Assembly: GCA_000969725.1 (NCBI GenBank)
Contig: JXSR01S022690.1
Reading direction: 5' to 3' (one strand)
DNA length: 35,487 nt
Source: Ophiothrix spiculata
Lineage: Eukaryota > Echinodermata > Ophiuroidea > Amphilepidida > Ophiotrichidae
Made by a program: the position numbers and the translations under genes
In this document: piece after piece, positions 1 through 13,200 of the stretch
Numbering within the stretch: the stretch's first letter is position 1
How the letters are laid out: each line of letters begins with the position of its first letter
The notes under the pieces: model-generated
What the model saw: only the letters and a program-made list of their open reading frames with translations
Database searches by the model: none
What the model was told of the DNA's origin: nothing

Positions 1-418
1 GTCTCAACTCGGTGTTGAAGTTATTTTGTTTTGAGTCACTCGTCATTTTTACGTCACGACCAAATGTTTGGTAGGAAAAATTTTGTTTGGAGGCCGAGTA
101 TGAATTGGCCTTATGTGATGTGTAATACCGTGAATATGGCGGATTGTTCAAATGCATTCAATAGAAGTGTGACCATTACCACGTACTTTAGATTGTCCCA
201 TCAATAAAAATGCACCATTATCAGTAGGTTAATTACAATATCTTGTTGAATGGACTGCGATACGCCTAGTTCACGGGAAAGATTATCAGTCCAAATTTTT
301 TGTTTGGTATCAAACGATAAAAGCATGAAAGGCCTCTATAGCAACTAAATGACTCAATTTAATGGATACCTCCCCCGTCTTCGACAAGTCTTGCAATTAG
401 TGCAGAGTCTATTAAATA

Positions 419-752
419 GGCTGCGATCACATAGAAGTATAGGGTATTCGCTATACGCTCCCGGGGGAGGCACTCATATGAAATTGACAGGGATTATCCT
501 TATCGCTAAACACATGGGTGCCTCCCCAGGAGCGTATATCGTATACCATATACCAATGGGTATACTTCTTAGATCCCTCTACCAACCCCACCGCTGTCCA
601 ACCTCCTCTCTGATCTAACCAAGTTAGTGACCAAGCAGCGAGGCTGTGGCACTGCAGCGCCTTTCAAACAGACTGACCAATTCTGACTGGTTTGGTGCTA
701 ACAAATAACTGAGCTCTGTGCAAGAGCTATATACTTCTATGTGATCGCAGCC
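419..752. repeat. Nested inverted repeat, 23-bp perfect ends
   Basis: Positions 419-441 and 730-752 are perfect reverse complements (GGCTGCGATCACATAGAAGT followed by ATA, and its complement). Inside, 442-480 and 511-547 form a second imperfect inverted repeat around GCTCCCGGGGGAGGCAC. No target-site duplication is clear. It may be a foldback element or two superposed elements. Confidence 0.6.
573..726 (+). repeat. Dispersed repeat, copy 1
   Basis: This shares extended similarity with the reverse complement of 9683-9825, including TGGTTTGGTGCTAACAAAT and GAGCTCTGTGCAAGAG. Two copies in opposite orientation within 9 kb indicate a mobile repeat family of unknown class. Copy 1 overlaps the right part of the nested inverted repeat. 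Confidence 0.6.
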
Positions 753-1210
753 GTAGATTTTTCAAAATCATGTCCATGAACTTTGACAAACCTGTGAAGT
801 TCTACTAATTTTGTGGTGTTGCTATCTACTGAAGATAAACTTTCCATTATTTTGTTAAAACTAGTACAGAAAGTCAAAATATCCATTAGATAGTTATGAA
901 ATATGATTTTTGTCAATTGTATTAGGACAAACATGTAATATTTTTAGATCTGATGAGAATGCACAGTATTTTTTCGGAGTGGTAATCCAATTATGAAAAA
1001 TAAGTAAACAAATTAAGAAAATATAAATAAGAATGGAATGAGAAAAAAAAATTCTTCAGAAAGGTCTTTCAATATTTGCATGATTCATGAAGCCGTACCT
1101 GGATACCTGGGTTCAGAATTACAGTTGATGTTATCATGCATGATACTGGTATACTAAGATAACATGGATTTACTGACATTTCAATTGCCATATGTTTTGT
1201 ATCTTTTCAG

Positions 1211-1288
1211 GATTATATAAATGAACATTATAGTGAAGACCCAGAAATCTATGCACCAGAAATACAAGAATTTATGGATGTTAGACAG
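1211..1288 (+). CDS. RHPN2: Rhophilin exon A: start of BRO1 domain
   Basis: There are 26 codons, phase 0 at both ends, with acceptor TTTTCAG before 1211 and donor GTAATG at 1289. It reads DYINEHYSEDPEIY and ends EFMDVRQ, the conserved opening of the rhophilin BRO1 domain. It is the first coding exon visible here; the preceding HR1-coding exons must lie upstream. Confidence 0.9.
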
Positions 1289-4200
1289 GTAATGTAACAA
1301 AACTGAAAATAATTGTATTTTTATTTTTACGTGCTGGAAAATATATATATTGACATGAATTTTAAACTGGGCAACCACACAACATAGATGACAGTCAGCA
1401 AAAATCACTGACCATCCAGGATTCGAACCTGGGACCTTGGCATCACTAGCGCCACACTCTACCAACTGAGCTAATGAGTCAGATGGGGAAGAGCGTTCAA
1501 TTTGATATCTATAGGCCTTCAGTTCTAACCCCGTTCCTCTAACATCCTCTCATCCGAGAAGCATATAGGAATGGGGGTTAGAACTGAAGGCCTATAGATA
1601 TAAAATCGTCCGCTCTTCCCCATCTGACTCATTAGCTCAGTTGGTAGAGTGTGGCGCTAGTGATGCCAAAGTCCCAGGTTCGAATCCTGGATGGTCAGTG
1701 ATTTTTTCGCTGACCGTCACCTATGTTGTCTGATTGCCTAGATTAAAATTCATGTCAATTGTATTTTTTGCAATTTTCTTGAGATTAAATTCCTCTTATT
1801 TAAGGACATAATTTATTTGGATATTGTGGGAGTTTATTCATGACTTATGCTATGGAGCAACCGGTGTCTAGAAATCGGAAAGAAACTGCAACAGCGAAAC
1901 ATTGGTATGACATCGGTGAATGCCTGCGTTACCTGGTTGGCTACCGGTCGTTATGTGACCATAACTAAAGAGATCTTTAACAAGCTGCAACATTTTGCTT
2001 TTGGCATCTTTATGGCTCAAACTGCTGAATTTCTGCTCGGTATGACACAGTACACATCGTAACCTCACCGCAATCTTATGTGACCAGGGAATTACTTATT
2101 TTTTGACAAATTCACTGTACAAAGGTATATCGCACGGTCCTTATTTTCAGGAAATTTCATGATTTTCAGGGTGTTTTGTTAGTAATTATCCTCATGCCTG
2201 ATATTGTATATTATATAACTCATCCATAGATTCTAGTCATTTGATTGGTAACATTGTAACAAGTGACCATTTGTCATTTTTACTATCACTATCATCAGTT
2301 TGATAGTCTTACTATCACTCTTATCGTATAGGGCCTACTGGATTGAAAACTACAGTCTACAGTGGGGACCTATTGTAAGTACAATAGTTACAATGTGTTA
2401 TCAAATGACTAGAATCTATAGATGAGTTATATAAAACAAATATTAGTTGCTTATATTTTTGTGATGGTAAAAATATACCATCCCTCATTGAAAGATTGAT
2501 TGTTCCATTTCACGAGCCGACAATGAGGAATGATATATTTTTACCATCACACTCATAGGCAGTTAATTTTTGTATACTATTGAAACAGTTAAGTTTTTGG
2601 CAGACAGAATATTCTATGCAACAAATATCCGTGTTTAAATTATTTCCCCTTATACCCTAATGCACCTTGGGATTAGAATGGGGATATGATGATATCATGT
2701 AGAATACTTTTTTATTCGCCACCGTGTCGAATATTCTATCATGAAATAGTCGTTATTACATAGATATGCGTGTGATTTTATTGAATAATGAATAAATATT
2801 GCACAAAATTGGCATAGAATATTCTATGGGAAGAAGTAACTATAGAACCGACCCATAGGGTGGATTTTATTAGACCCTTGATCAATACCGTAAACAAATT
2901 CATTAACTAAATTTAGAAATAATTACTTGGTTGGGTGATGCCAAAGGTCAGCAAAATCAAGAAGCATGACAAATTGAATCTTTATTTTATAGGGAATACT
3001 AGTCAGCAGTGACTCAGCTCAGTCTTCATTGTTGCTTTTTGGATGCTCATTCTTCAGGGGCGGATCCAGGAATTTTCAAAAGAGGGGGCGCAATTTAGAC
3101 AGGGCCTCTGTGCCCACTGAAAGTCAGTTGTTACTCTGAAAAATAAGGTGTTGAAGGGTGTAGAACTGTTCGAATATACCTAAAAATCGTGCATCTGCTG
3201 ACGTTCTTGACACAATTACTAATTTTCAAGGAATAAAATCATTAAAAAGCAGCAGCTCCTTGATACGCTACCAAACTAAGAGGGGGTGCTCATCGGTTGC
3301 GCCCCCTCTTAATCCGCCACTGTTCTTTGCCATTTTCTATTTCAGAACTTGTCATTCCCATCTAATTATTAATCTGTAGGGCCTATACATGAATTATTTT
3401 TGAAGAGTAGATACAAAAAAAACCCTCTTCCATGGATTCCAGCTACTTACAGTTGCATTAACCATAACAGAACCAGATCTCACTAAATCTCACTTTAGAA
3501 AATCACGAAAATGCGCTAAGTCCAGATACGTCACAGACGGGGGCTATATGCAGGGACCAAATCGCTGGCCGGGCAGCGTCTCGTCGGTGGCTTGCTACGG
3601 GTATGACTTACTTGGGAAACGGGAGGTCACTCGTTCGAATCCTGGTGAAAACACACATTTTTTTAGCACCCTTCCCTTTTCGAGAAAAGTTTCATGATCA
3701 GTCAGGGTTAAACTTAAGAGTGATATAATCTACTTGAAAGCAAATATTAAAATAATAAAATAAACTGAACTCCTGATCAATTTAGTCACTGAATTTTAGA
3801 TGGTCGGTAACCATGGTAACCACACAATAATACAATTCACATTTATAGCTACAAAAACTTTGAAATTGCTTCAACTTTGTTTAAATGTGAAGAAAATGTA
3901 TAACAAAATGTGAATAATTATATTGTGTCCCTATAGTAACCTTTTTGAAGAAGGAATCTTTCCATGAATGTTTTGACTACAAACTGTCAGTCACAAAATA
4001 ATATTTAGACAGTGGATGTCCATGAGACCTAGAGATGTCCATGAGCTATTCTGATTTAGTCAACAAACAGCAAAGGAGGTTGGACATTGTAGCAGTTCAA
4101 TAATGCAAGGTTATGTGAGGGATATTCAATAAGTCTGTGGCCTATTAAAGGTTGAAGTTATGCATTTTTCGATATATTATTTTAGTTCAACTTGATTGAT

Positions 4201-7200
4201 GAATTATGTTAAATCAATACTATAAGATTTTGATCAAAAAGGGTTTATAGTAAAAACACTATAAAATGGAGGAATGCGACTATCTAAAAGCATTTTCAAG
4301 TGTATTTTGTGAAAAAATTGGTTTGCCACCACAAAATGAATTAAATTCGAGATCCCGAATTTCATTCAACAAATGGCCGTAACAGGAAAAGTAAGCATTT
4401 TTGAGCCAAATCATCTGTGACATATTTAGACTTATGCGAATTTGACGTGTTAGGGTTAATAAGTAATAACTACATAGCTAACTTGTTCTACCATAGGCCA
4501 TGAACTTATTGAACACCCCTCATATAATTCTAATAGTAGTGTTTATGAGAACCAGTACATGCATTTTCAATGTTTGTCAAGTATGTATGACTTCCCACTG
4601 ATTTGTTCTATTAAGTTTGTCTTCTTTTGTGACTAATATGTTAATGGATTCTTGAGTGCTTCTGAATTTGAAGAAAAATTGCCCAAAGCTTTTTCAACTG
4701 TGCAAAATTGAAATTTAGACAGGCCTACTTGTTTGCCACCTGATTTAAATATGTATGTGTGTATGTATCTTTGGAACTGTTGTGATGTTTAATTAGCAAA
4801 TCATGCAATCTTTTCTAAATTTTGAAAAATAAAAACTATTAAAATCTGAACCCAAAATTTACATCATGTGGTAGCTTTATTTAGTGATTTCTTCTTGAAA
4901 ATAAATGAACAGAAAATACAGAAATTAATATAAAGGCCTATGCTTAGCTTTAAGATGTTTCTTGATTTGTTATTTATTTTCAAATCCAAATATTGTTTTG
5001 ACACACAAAGGGAGAGTCTGTATTTGCAAAGGTGACAGATCGGGGTGTCCATCTCTCTTTCCAAGAGATTGGCCAGGTTCCACTTCAGGGCCTTCTAAGG
5101 GCAGCCCTAAAAAAAAATTCTTAATACTAATAACATCTGCTCTGGAAATGAAGTATATAGAAGGACAATGGTTTTGATACCTGCAGCAAATCTTAAAGGG
5201 ACTAGCCTAGATTCTACTAACGAATTAAAAACTTATGGAAATGCTCTAAATAAAGCTTAAAAATTTAGTGAAATCCAAAAAAGTAAAATGTTCTAGCAAG
5301 GATAGTTTAAAATATTCTATACACAGAAATGGCTAAAATTGGGAAAATCATTTTTCACATATCATTCTAGGATGGTGGTGTGACAATGTCCAGTGGTGTT
5401 TTTTTTTCAAATCCTAAATTTGAACCTCAGTTAAAGATCAATTATTAAAGCTTCTTCATTTAATGTATGGTAAAGTAAAAGATACACAATTCAATCAAAA
5501 TTATTTGTTTGACCATCACTGGGATACATAACAAAAAGATATTTCTAAGATTTAAAACTAGAAACACTGTTTTCACACCATATTTATTTATCCAGAGAAA
5601 AAAATTAAGTTGGTAAAGAATTGCAATTTTTCTCAAATTCAGGGAAAACTAGTGAAAAATCAGTTCATTTTTGTTTTATAATAATCCTAAGAAACACCGC
5701 ACAAAAAACAATTATTATCATTAACTTTCTGCATTTTGTGTTTTCCTGGCAGGCCATGAGGACACCCAAGAGAAACCAAGAAGGTCTAGATCTCCTGCTA
5801 GAGTACTACAATCAACTGTATTTCATTGAGAGCAGATTCTTCCCACCAGATAGACATCTTGGAATATATTTTCATTGGTAAGAGGGTTTTTTTCAAAAAA
5901 TAAATAATGCTTCACCCTGAAAATCAAATGGTGCACCACTACTAAGTCTAAGCGAGTGCAATATAATTTGTACCTTAATGGCCGTACATTATATCTTGAT
6001 GTTAAAGGGGCACTAGACAAAAAACAATGATATGGCGTGAAATAATATCATGCAATTTCAAGAATTTGTGTTAATTTAGCACATTTGCGATGTTTTTTTC
6101 TATTTTGCGGATGCTTACCTGCAAGATATCAACAGCGAATGAAATCCTTGCTTTTGCATTAGTAAGGCAAAGTATAACTGAAAAATTGCGTTTTACAAAG
6201 ATCTTCCACTTTTGCAATGAAGTTGAAGTTTGCAACGAACAAAAGGTGTTAGTGAAATCGGGCCCTGCACCATGATTGAAAATGGTTGCAATTTATCTGG
6301 AGTTCTGTGTTTACTTGCATCCTGCTGTGATGGCAATTAAATTCCAGCAAACAAATGGCTTTGAGTTTATTCATAGAATGTATCTGATGTGATCAAAATG
6401 GAATTCATAGAACTAGCTGATGTGATTGTATCAAAAATACGGCACAAAATATATCTTGAAAAATTGATAAAAGGTTAAACTCCTTTTTGGTTACATCATG
6501 CTTGTATAGTAGTACGCTGGTACCCTCGATGTGGGCGCTTCACTATATGGTTCAGACTGCCCATCACCGCAGGTATTGGCTGATCAAAATTAGTCAAAAT
6601 TTTGACCAGTAGAATTACACAACTTGACAGCTCACTCGCCCTATCAAACTACATGGCAAACGTTCGTGATTGGAAGGCTTTGGTGAAGAGGTTGACAAAA
6701 TGGCGATGTTAACATGCGCGACCTCTGCATGGCGCCCCGCGTTTAACAACGCGTTACAAGCATTCGCGCAATCACCAATGCGTCACGCATGTTGTGTGTT
6801 TGACGCGGAAAACAAATGCCTTCAGGGCACGGGCCAATCAAGTGCTTAGATTCATTAGCGGATACCTGCGTCTTATGTCAGTGTGGAGTTGTTGAAGACA
6901 TAAGAGGCCGGGGACCAGCGTAGTATAGTAGGACCTACATTCTTTTTCTTTTGCACAAAGATCAAACTATTAGTGGATGTGGGTATTGGATGAGAAAAGT
7001 TTCCAGTTTGAATCTTGGTGAACATACATTTTACACCCCTTATTAATTTTCAAGGCTACAAATAAAAAAAGAAGAAGAAAAGCATGATGTTCAATTAAGG
7101 TTATTCCTTGACTTTGCTAGATTACAAGAATTTAGGTCAGTGTTATGTTTATTTTAGTACAAAGTGTAAAATCAGCAACCAGAAAGTCAAAATTGACCTA

Positions 7201-10200
7201 TTTGCAATATTTTACAATATGTAGAAAAACAAGCAGTCGGGGAGGGTGCAGGTACTGGATAAGAATTTGTGACTGGAGATTTCTAAAATATATAGATTGT
7301 AAGTGTTAATTACCCAGTTTGAGGGAAGTCTTTTTTTGCCATTATACATCAAATGAGATTTGGAAAGTGTCATTTTTCACCATGGGTAACTTACACATTT
7401 ATCCGCACAGACCCCTACACACCCTACCATCACATGCACCTAAATCCCCCACACACCCCCACCCACCTCCCCCACCCACCCACATAACAAAACCAAAACA
7501 ACAATAAACTTCTCTGAAATTCACAAAGTTTAGACCTTAATTAATGTTTCTTTTTACCGTGATTTTCGGGTCATGCATGCTTACCTTGTGGTATTCATTT
7601 GAGTGCCCCGGCTTCCTCCAAGCAGTACAAAGTCAAAAGAAAGAAAGCACAGTTATATAAAATGGGTCAAAACACTATATATAAATGTAGGTCAGATGTT
7701 GAGTTGACTTGTGCTCAATGCTATCACCAGCTTCCATCTTTTGGTTTGTTTTTATAGTTTTACCTTGGAGTCATACTTTGGAGTCATTTATAATGTTTAA
7801 TAGTCACTGGGTATAGTCCATTATGCTGTTCAAGATGATGGTTCAAATATTTTCTATAGGTCATTATTAAATCTGATATGTTGCAACTTTTTGGTACTTC
7901 AGCTTTAGTAAGTCTTTGGTAAAATGAAAATAATTTATCAAAATTTGAAAATGAAATTGTTTTGATTATCATCTTAGAATGACGGCAGGTTTTCAAACTA
8001 AAATTCAGTCTAGTTGAAAACAAGAATGCAATTTTTAAACTGTAAATCCCTCAAACGATTAGCAGCAAAGCCAGTAAAGGATATATAAAACTATTACTGC
8101 ATGTGTAACATGGAATATAAATATATTGGTTTTCAAATTTAGCCTATTTTTTTTCTTTGCCATCAATGTAGGTGATTTAGTGACGACCATCCCGTCTACT
8201 GTAGACTTCCTCTGCAGGTGTGTGTTGCATTGCTCATCATATGTAATACACACATGGGCGTATGTGTCAAGATAAAAATATCACAAATTAGCATCTTTTT
8301 TTTTGAACTAGACTCTACTTTGAACTAGACTCAGCTGACCTTCAGGCTTAAAGCGACAATTAATGCATGATCCATAGCCTAATCCACCTCTCTCACATTC
8401 AGATTTTTATCCGAAAATAATTGTGATTGATATTTGTTGCAAGTGTGAAACCATTCTTAATTTTCTTTAGTATTCTTGAGAAAATTAGGTGTTGAAGCTC
8501 AACAGTAATTGCAACACAATAGTCTATGGAGATTTTTTTTTAAAAATCTCTTGAAAATTTATGATGGGAATTAAGTGAAATTTTCAGGATGCATTTATTC
8601 ATTTTTTTAACTAGATAGGCCCATATTCAAAAAAGGTGTTTAGCTAAACCACGATTTTTACTGAACACCAACAGTCCAGAAATGATACGCACCGTTGCAG
8701 CTTTCAAGTGGAACAGTTTAATGAGCCATGCTGTTGATGAGAAATTAAACCCATGGTTAAGCTAAACAGCTTTCTGGAATACAGGCCTAAGGTTTAATCA
8801 AATCATAATCATAAATTGCACCTCTGATTAATTATAAAATTTTAACCATTTGTTACAAAAAGCTGAAAATATTAAAGTGGAGGACCAAACTGCAACTATC
8901 AAATTTTTGGGATTCTTATTTCCCAGATACTTCCCCATGATCACTGCTTTAAAACAACATTATTTTAGTGATTACGAAAATAATAGTCCTATTGTTGCTG
9001 GATTTAATTTGTGAACGCGTACTCAAAGTCTTATGCGTAGACGCGAACACAACAACATTGAAAATATACGCTCATGTCAGAGATCACTGCGTATTTGGTA
9101 CAGGCATGCATTCACGAATTAAATCAAACAACAATAGCTGGATCCATGATGCCTTTAATATTTTTAAGGGACTAGTTATAAAACCTTGTAAGTGGGAGGG
9201 CTGATGCAAGGGATCCTCCATTTCAGACCTCCAGTTTTGTATATCAACTGCATAATATCATAGATGAATATATGTTAAATGTGGATATCTAATATGTCAA
9301 TTTTTTAATGATTTTTTATCTGAAGGTATGATGCATTAACAGGAGTACCATCAGCGCAGAAATCTGTGGCTTTTGAGAAGGGCAGCGTGTTGTTTAATAT
9401 GGCTTCAATATACACACAAGTTGGTGCAAAACAGGTAGGTCTGTCACATGACTAGCGTGCAAGTCAAAAATTTCAAGTGGTAAAATCTCGACCTTGTTAT
9501 GCCTGGAAAATTTTGTGGGAGCCTGCCAAGCCAATATACACACAGAGATATTTGTCCCTCAGGTGACATCAAGTTCAAGAGGTTCTAGCATGTTTGACTT
9601 CATTAATGTGTCGTTTGTGCTAAAATTAAGGAGTTTGCTTTTTCAACTGTAAGTGTATATCTCAGGTACTAACTTACCTCTTGCACAGAGCTCATTTGTT
9701 AGCACCAAACCAGCCAGAACTGGACAGTCAGAACGACTGTGGCGCTGCGAACACAGCCGCGCTGCTTATTCACTCAATTGGGTTGATCAGAAGAGAGGTT
9801 GATCAGTAGTGGGGGTTGAAGTTAACCTTCTCTACTCCAACTAGAGTCATACATGCTTTACCCTCCTGAGTGTTATCTGAAGCCCATGATATACTAGCAA
9901 GACGCAGCTAGCGTATAGCTAGACGCTAACGATGACGCTAAGGTTCGAATTATTTTAACTTGTTAGCATCCGGTTAGCGTCTTCAAACTGTCTAAAATCA
10001 AACCACACGCTAGCTGCATCTTGCTAGTATATCATGGGCTTCTTGGACAAATTTGTCTGTATGTATGGCTAGTTTGTCATGCTTGTTGCATCAACATGCC
10101 GATTTCAGTTGGATTAAATTCAACTTTTTTCCGCAACGAACCATCACTGCATGTTGGAAATGAGTCGAGCTGCATCGTAACAGCTCAAAATTGATTACAT

Positions 10201-13200
10201 GGTCATCTGTCACAGTTGCCTAGCCACTATGGAGATTTCCAGTTAGAAAGCTTGTAACTTGAAAAGAAATGATCACAATCAAGTGAAATTTTCACTTGAT
10301 TGTGATCAGCGTGCATTTATTTTGTGTTCATATATCAAACTAAACAGAGAAGATTGTGGGGTAAATCACATCAGAATAACACATTGCATGTCACTGCCCT
10401 AGATATTGTTACCTGGATCTGCTTTTGACATGTTGTGGCATATGTGACCCGTCATATCGAAAGGTACCTTAAGGTCGGCAAAATTAAAATTGATTTTTTA
10501 GTCTCATCTGAAAGATTATATTTTCAGCTTTAAAATGACACCTTGCTTTTGGTTATTGGGTGTTCGATTACAAAGTTACATCCAAATTGGTAAAAGGTAT
10601 CGGGCTGATTCCGAAAACTAAAGTTCTGAGAAAATCAAGTTTAAAATTTCTGTAATGGTTAAATGTGAATGGAGAAAGGATTTTTATCTCGGTTTTTAAA
10701 ACATTTGTCTTATGTTTTGGATGCTGGAACCTGATTAATATGATAGAATACACTTCAAAGGTAATGTTTCTGATGAAATTCGAAATTCGACCTTGGACGT
10801 GATTTTTTACTATGCTCAGCTTCAATGGCCTGTATCTCGTAATTTACTATGCCGGTATTAAGGTACCTTTCGATATGACGGGTCACATATTTCTTTTATA
10901 AAAATTGTCAAATTTCTGTCTCCATTAAATCCAAATGAATTCCCAACCCTGTTTTTTTTTATTTCTTGGATCGTACACAATGTAAAGCTAGCGTATTCAC
11001 GGATCAAGTGTTTTAATGAACAATTCAACTTGAAGACCAAACTCAAGGAAATATAACAATGCCTTATCTTATGTATTGAAAACTTTTCCTACTCTCAGAA
11101 TACAATACAAATGTGAAAATTTCCTTGTTCAAATATCCTGTATGTTAAAAATGGGGAAATAAGTTATATATTCGCTGGCAAAGTTAAAACGTCATATCCT
11201 GGTTACTGGTTCACGCTTTGATCACGCTCAGTTGGCTATCCATTGAGTATGTGTTGTGATCATTTTGATCGTGGTTCAAATTGCAATAAGCGTGAACCAG
11301 TCACTTGGCAACTATTGATTTTGATGTCACACTTTGTCAGCGAATAGTTCATCAAAATACTGTCCTCCATAGAATTACTTCATCATAAATTCATCATTAA
11401 TGAAATGAAATTATGAATGATTGATTGACCACCAAGTAGGCTGGTCCATTTAATGACATCCTACGAAACCGTTATAACTGACGTGAAGTGAGTTGAGCCT
11501 TTTCAACTCATAACCGATCAATTATCTTGCTTCAATACACCTTTTCAAAATGTATAAATGGCTCTGGAGATAATTAATGCAATTACTAATGAAACTGCCT
11601 TCCAAGGGTAGAAATCATTTATGTAAAAGACCTTTTCGCTTGCTTTGAACCACATCATATCAATGACATAATTTTTTCACCGAATGCAACTTCAGTTTGA
11701 ATTTGCAATATAGGTATAGGCCTATGGTAGGTTTAAGGTGGTTTCAGAGTAGCTGTAACAGACGTATTGTAATTACTGTCGGGCCCCTTAAGTAATTATA
11801 AAATGTCACACTTTCGTATTTTTCTTAAGAACACTTATAAATTTGCGAGAACCCTTTTGGAACCTGACCGATGATACCCCTCTTCAAATGACAGGGTATT
11901 AAACCCACCAGACAGCTTCGTCTTGAATTCTGATAGTAACGGTACCGGACAATTAATTTTGTTTCATGCATATGGACCCAAAGTTAAACTGTGACACCCC
12001 CTGGCTGACACCCTGATGCCCTAGGATATATGTATTCAGTTGAATCAGTGAAGTTTAAAACTGTATCCTTTCTGGCATGGAAATTCCCAGGGGGAGGAGT
12101 ATAATTTGAAGTACCCCCCATGTATATACCAATTTTCAAGAAAAAGGGACCATCCATATAACAAATTCCCCAAATTTCGAGTCGAATTTATACAAAAATT
12201 GAAATTTTCTCTGAAAATTTACGCTAATTTGGCGCGAATTCCCTAATTTTTGCAAAGAAAAAGGACCCATTGGCATACCAGACAGCCTGATTTTGCTACC
12301 CAAATTTGCGGCATATCCCCGTAATCACTTTTGTACTAAGTACCNNNNNNNNNNNNNNNNNNNNNNNNNNNNNNNNNNNNNNNNNNNNNNNNNNTCACAA
12401 ATCGTTTTTCAAGTGTATTTTGTGAAACTAATTGTTTTGACATCAAAAAATGGATAAAAAGCATGTGCATACTTTCCTATACTAATGCATGTGGAATTAA
12501 TTTCGGGATCCCAAATTTAATTCAACAAATGACCATAACAAAAAAATTGAGCATCTTTGAGCCAAATCTTTTGTAGGGTATTCATATCTACAAAGAACAA
12601 ACGCAATAAGCCCCAAAAATCAAAAGTAATTGGTGACAGGGGGCACTTCATTTTTAACACCTTATAGTATTGCTTTAAGTAATTATAAAATGTCACACTT
12701 TCGTATTTTTCTCAAGAACACTTATAAATTTGCAAGAACCCTTTTGGAACCTGACCGATGATATCCCTTATCAAATGACAGGGTATTAAACCCACCAGTT
12801 TCGTCTTGAATTCAGATAGTTACGGTATCGGACAATTAATTTTGCTTCATGCATACGGACCCAAATTTTAAACTGTGACACCCCCTGGCTGACACCCTGG
12901 TGCCCTAGGATATCTATTCAGTTGAATCAGTGAAGTTTAAAACTGTATCCTTTCTGGCATGGAAATTCCCAGAGGGGGGGTACTCAAGTTTGGTTTTAGT
13001 AGGGGTGCCGCTGGGAAATTTGAAGTACCACCCATGTATATACCAATTTTCAAGAAAAAGGGACCCATCCATATACCAAATTGTGAGTCGAATTTATACA
13101 AAAATTGAAATTTTCTCTGAAAATTTACGCAAAGTTGGCACGAATTCCCTAATATTTGTTTGAAATTTAGAAAAAACTCCAAAATTTCCGCTATTTGGGC

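Larger units (their letters stand above)
1..1210. other. Upstream intron sequence, no exon recognised
   Basis: This should be intron between the unseen N-terminal rhophilin exons and exon A. It holds the nested inverted repeat at 419-752 and a dispersed repeat copy (573-726). I found no stretch resembling HR1 coding sequence. Confidence 0.6.
1350..1758. repeat. Large palindrome with a tRNA-Thr-like sequence in each arm
   Basis: Arms 1350-1538 and 1567-1758 are imperfect reverse complements along about 190 bp, with a loop of only about 28 nt. Each arm carries one copy of a tRNA-like unit (minus strand about 1410-1482; plus strand 1626-1698). The near-equal similarity outside and inside the tRNA-like part means the whole unit was duplicated in inverted orientation. 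A 12-bp direct repeat AATTGTATTTTT occurs at 1311-1322 and 1756-1767 and may mark the insertion. Confidence 0.85.
1289..5752 (+). other. Rhophilin intron 1 and its contents
   Basis: This is a 4.46-kb GT-AG intron. It contains the tRNA-like palindrome (1350-1758), foldback elements at 2213-2432 and 2461-2549, a MITE at 3055-3322, a SINE-like copy near 3555-3720 and a dispersed repeat at 4290-4412. Between 4413 and 5752 I see only AT-rich sequence without recognisable features. Confidence 0.8.
5878..9325 (+). other. Rhophilin intron 2 and its contents
   Basis: This is a 3.4-kb GT-AG intron. It contains a possible decayed foldback (about 6508-6935), a weak SINE relative near 6961-7035, a C-rich tract at 7430-7490 and a MITE at 8616-8789. 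The rest is AT-rich without recognisable features. Confidence 0.8.

Noticed and set aside
1181-1465. 94-codon minus-strand frame
   Set aside because: It runs antisense to exon A and through the tRNA-like repeat; it is a product of both.
1626-1698. Functional tRNA-Thr gene
   Set aside because: The outer acceptor stem does not pair and the unit is part of a repeated palindrome, so it is better read as a tRNA-derived repeat.
2607-2828. Three GAATATTCT palindromes resembling heat-shock elements
   Set aside because: Spacing is irregular, the sequence is AT-rich and the site lies inside an intron far from any visible promoter; chance is likely.
5192-6020. TTAAAGGGACTAG (5193) and TTAAAGGGGCACTAG (6004) as further TTAA-type element ends
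   Set aside because: They point the same way and no matching opposite ends were found, so no element can be delimited.
9520-9575. Possible ghost of exon 3 (CAATATACACACA followed by CAGGTGA)
   Set aside because: Only a 13-base match plus a loose donor resemblance, too weak to separate from chance, unlike the exon 5 and 8 ghosts.
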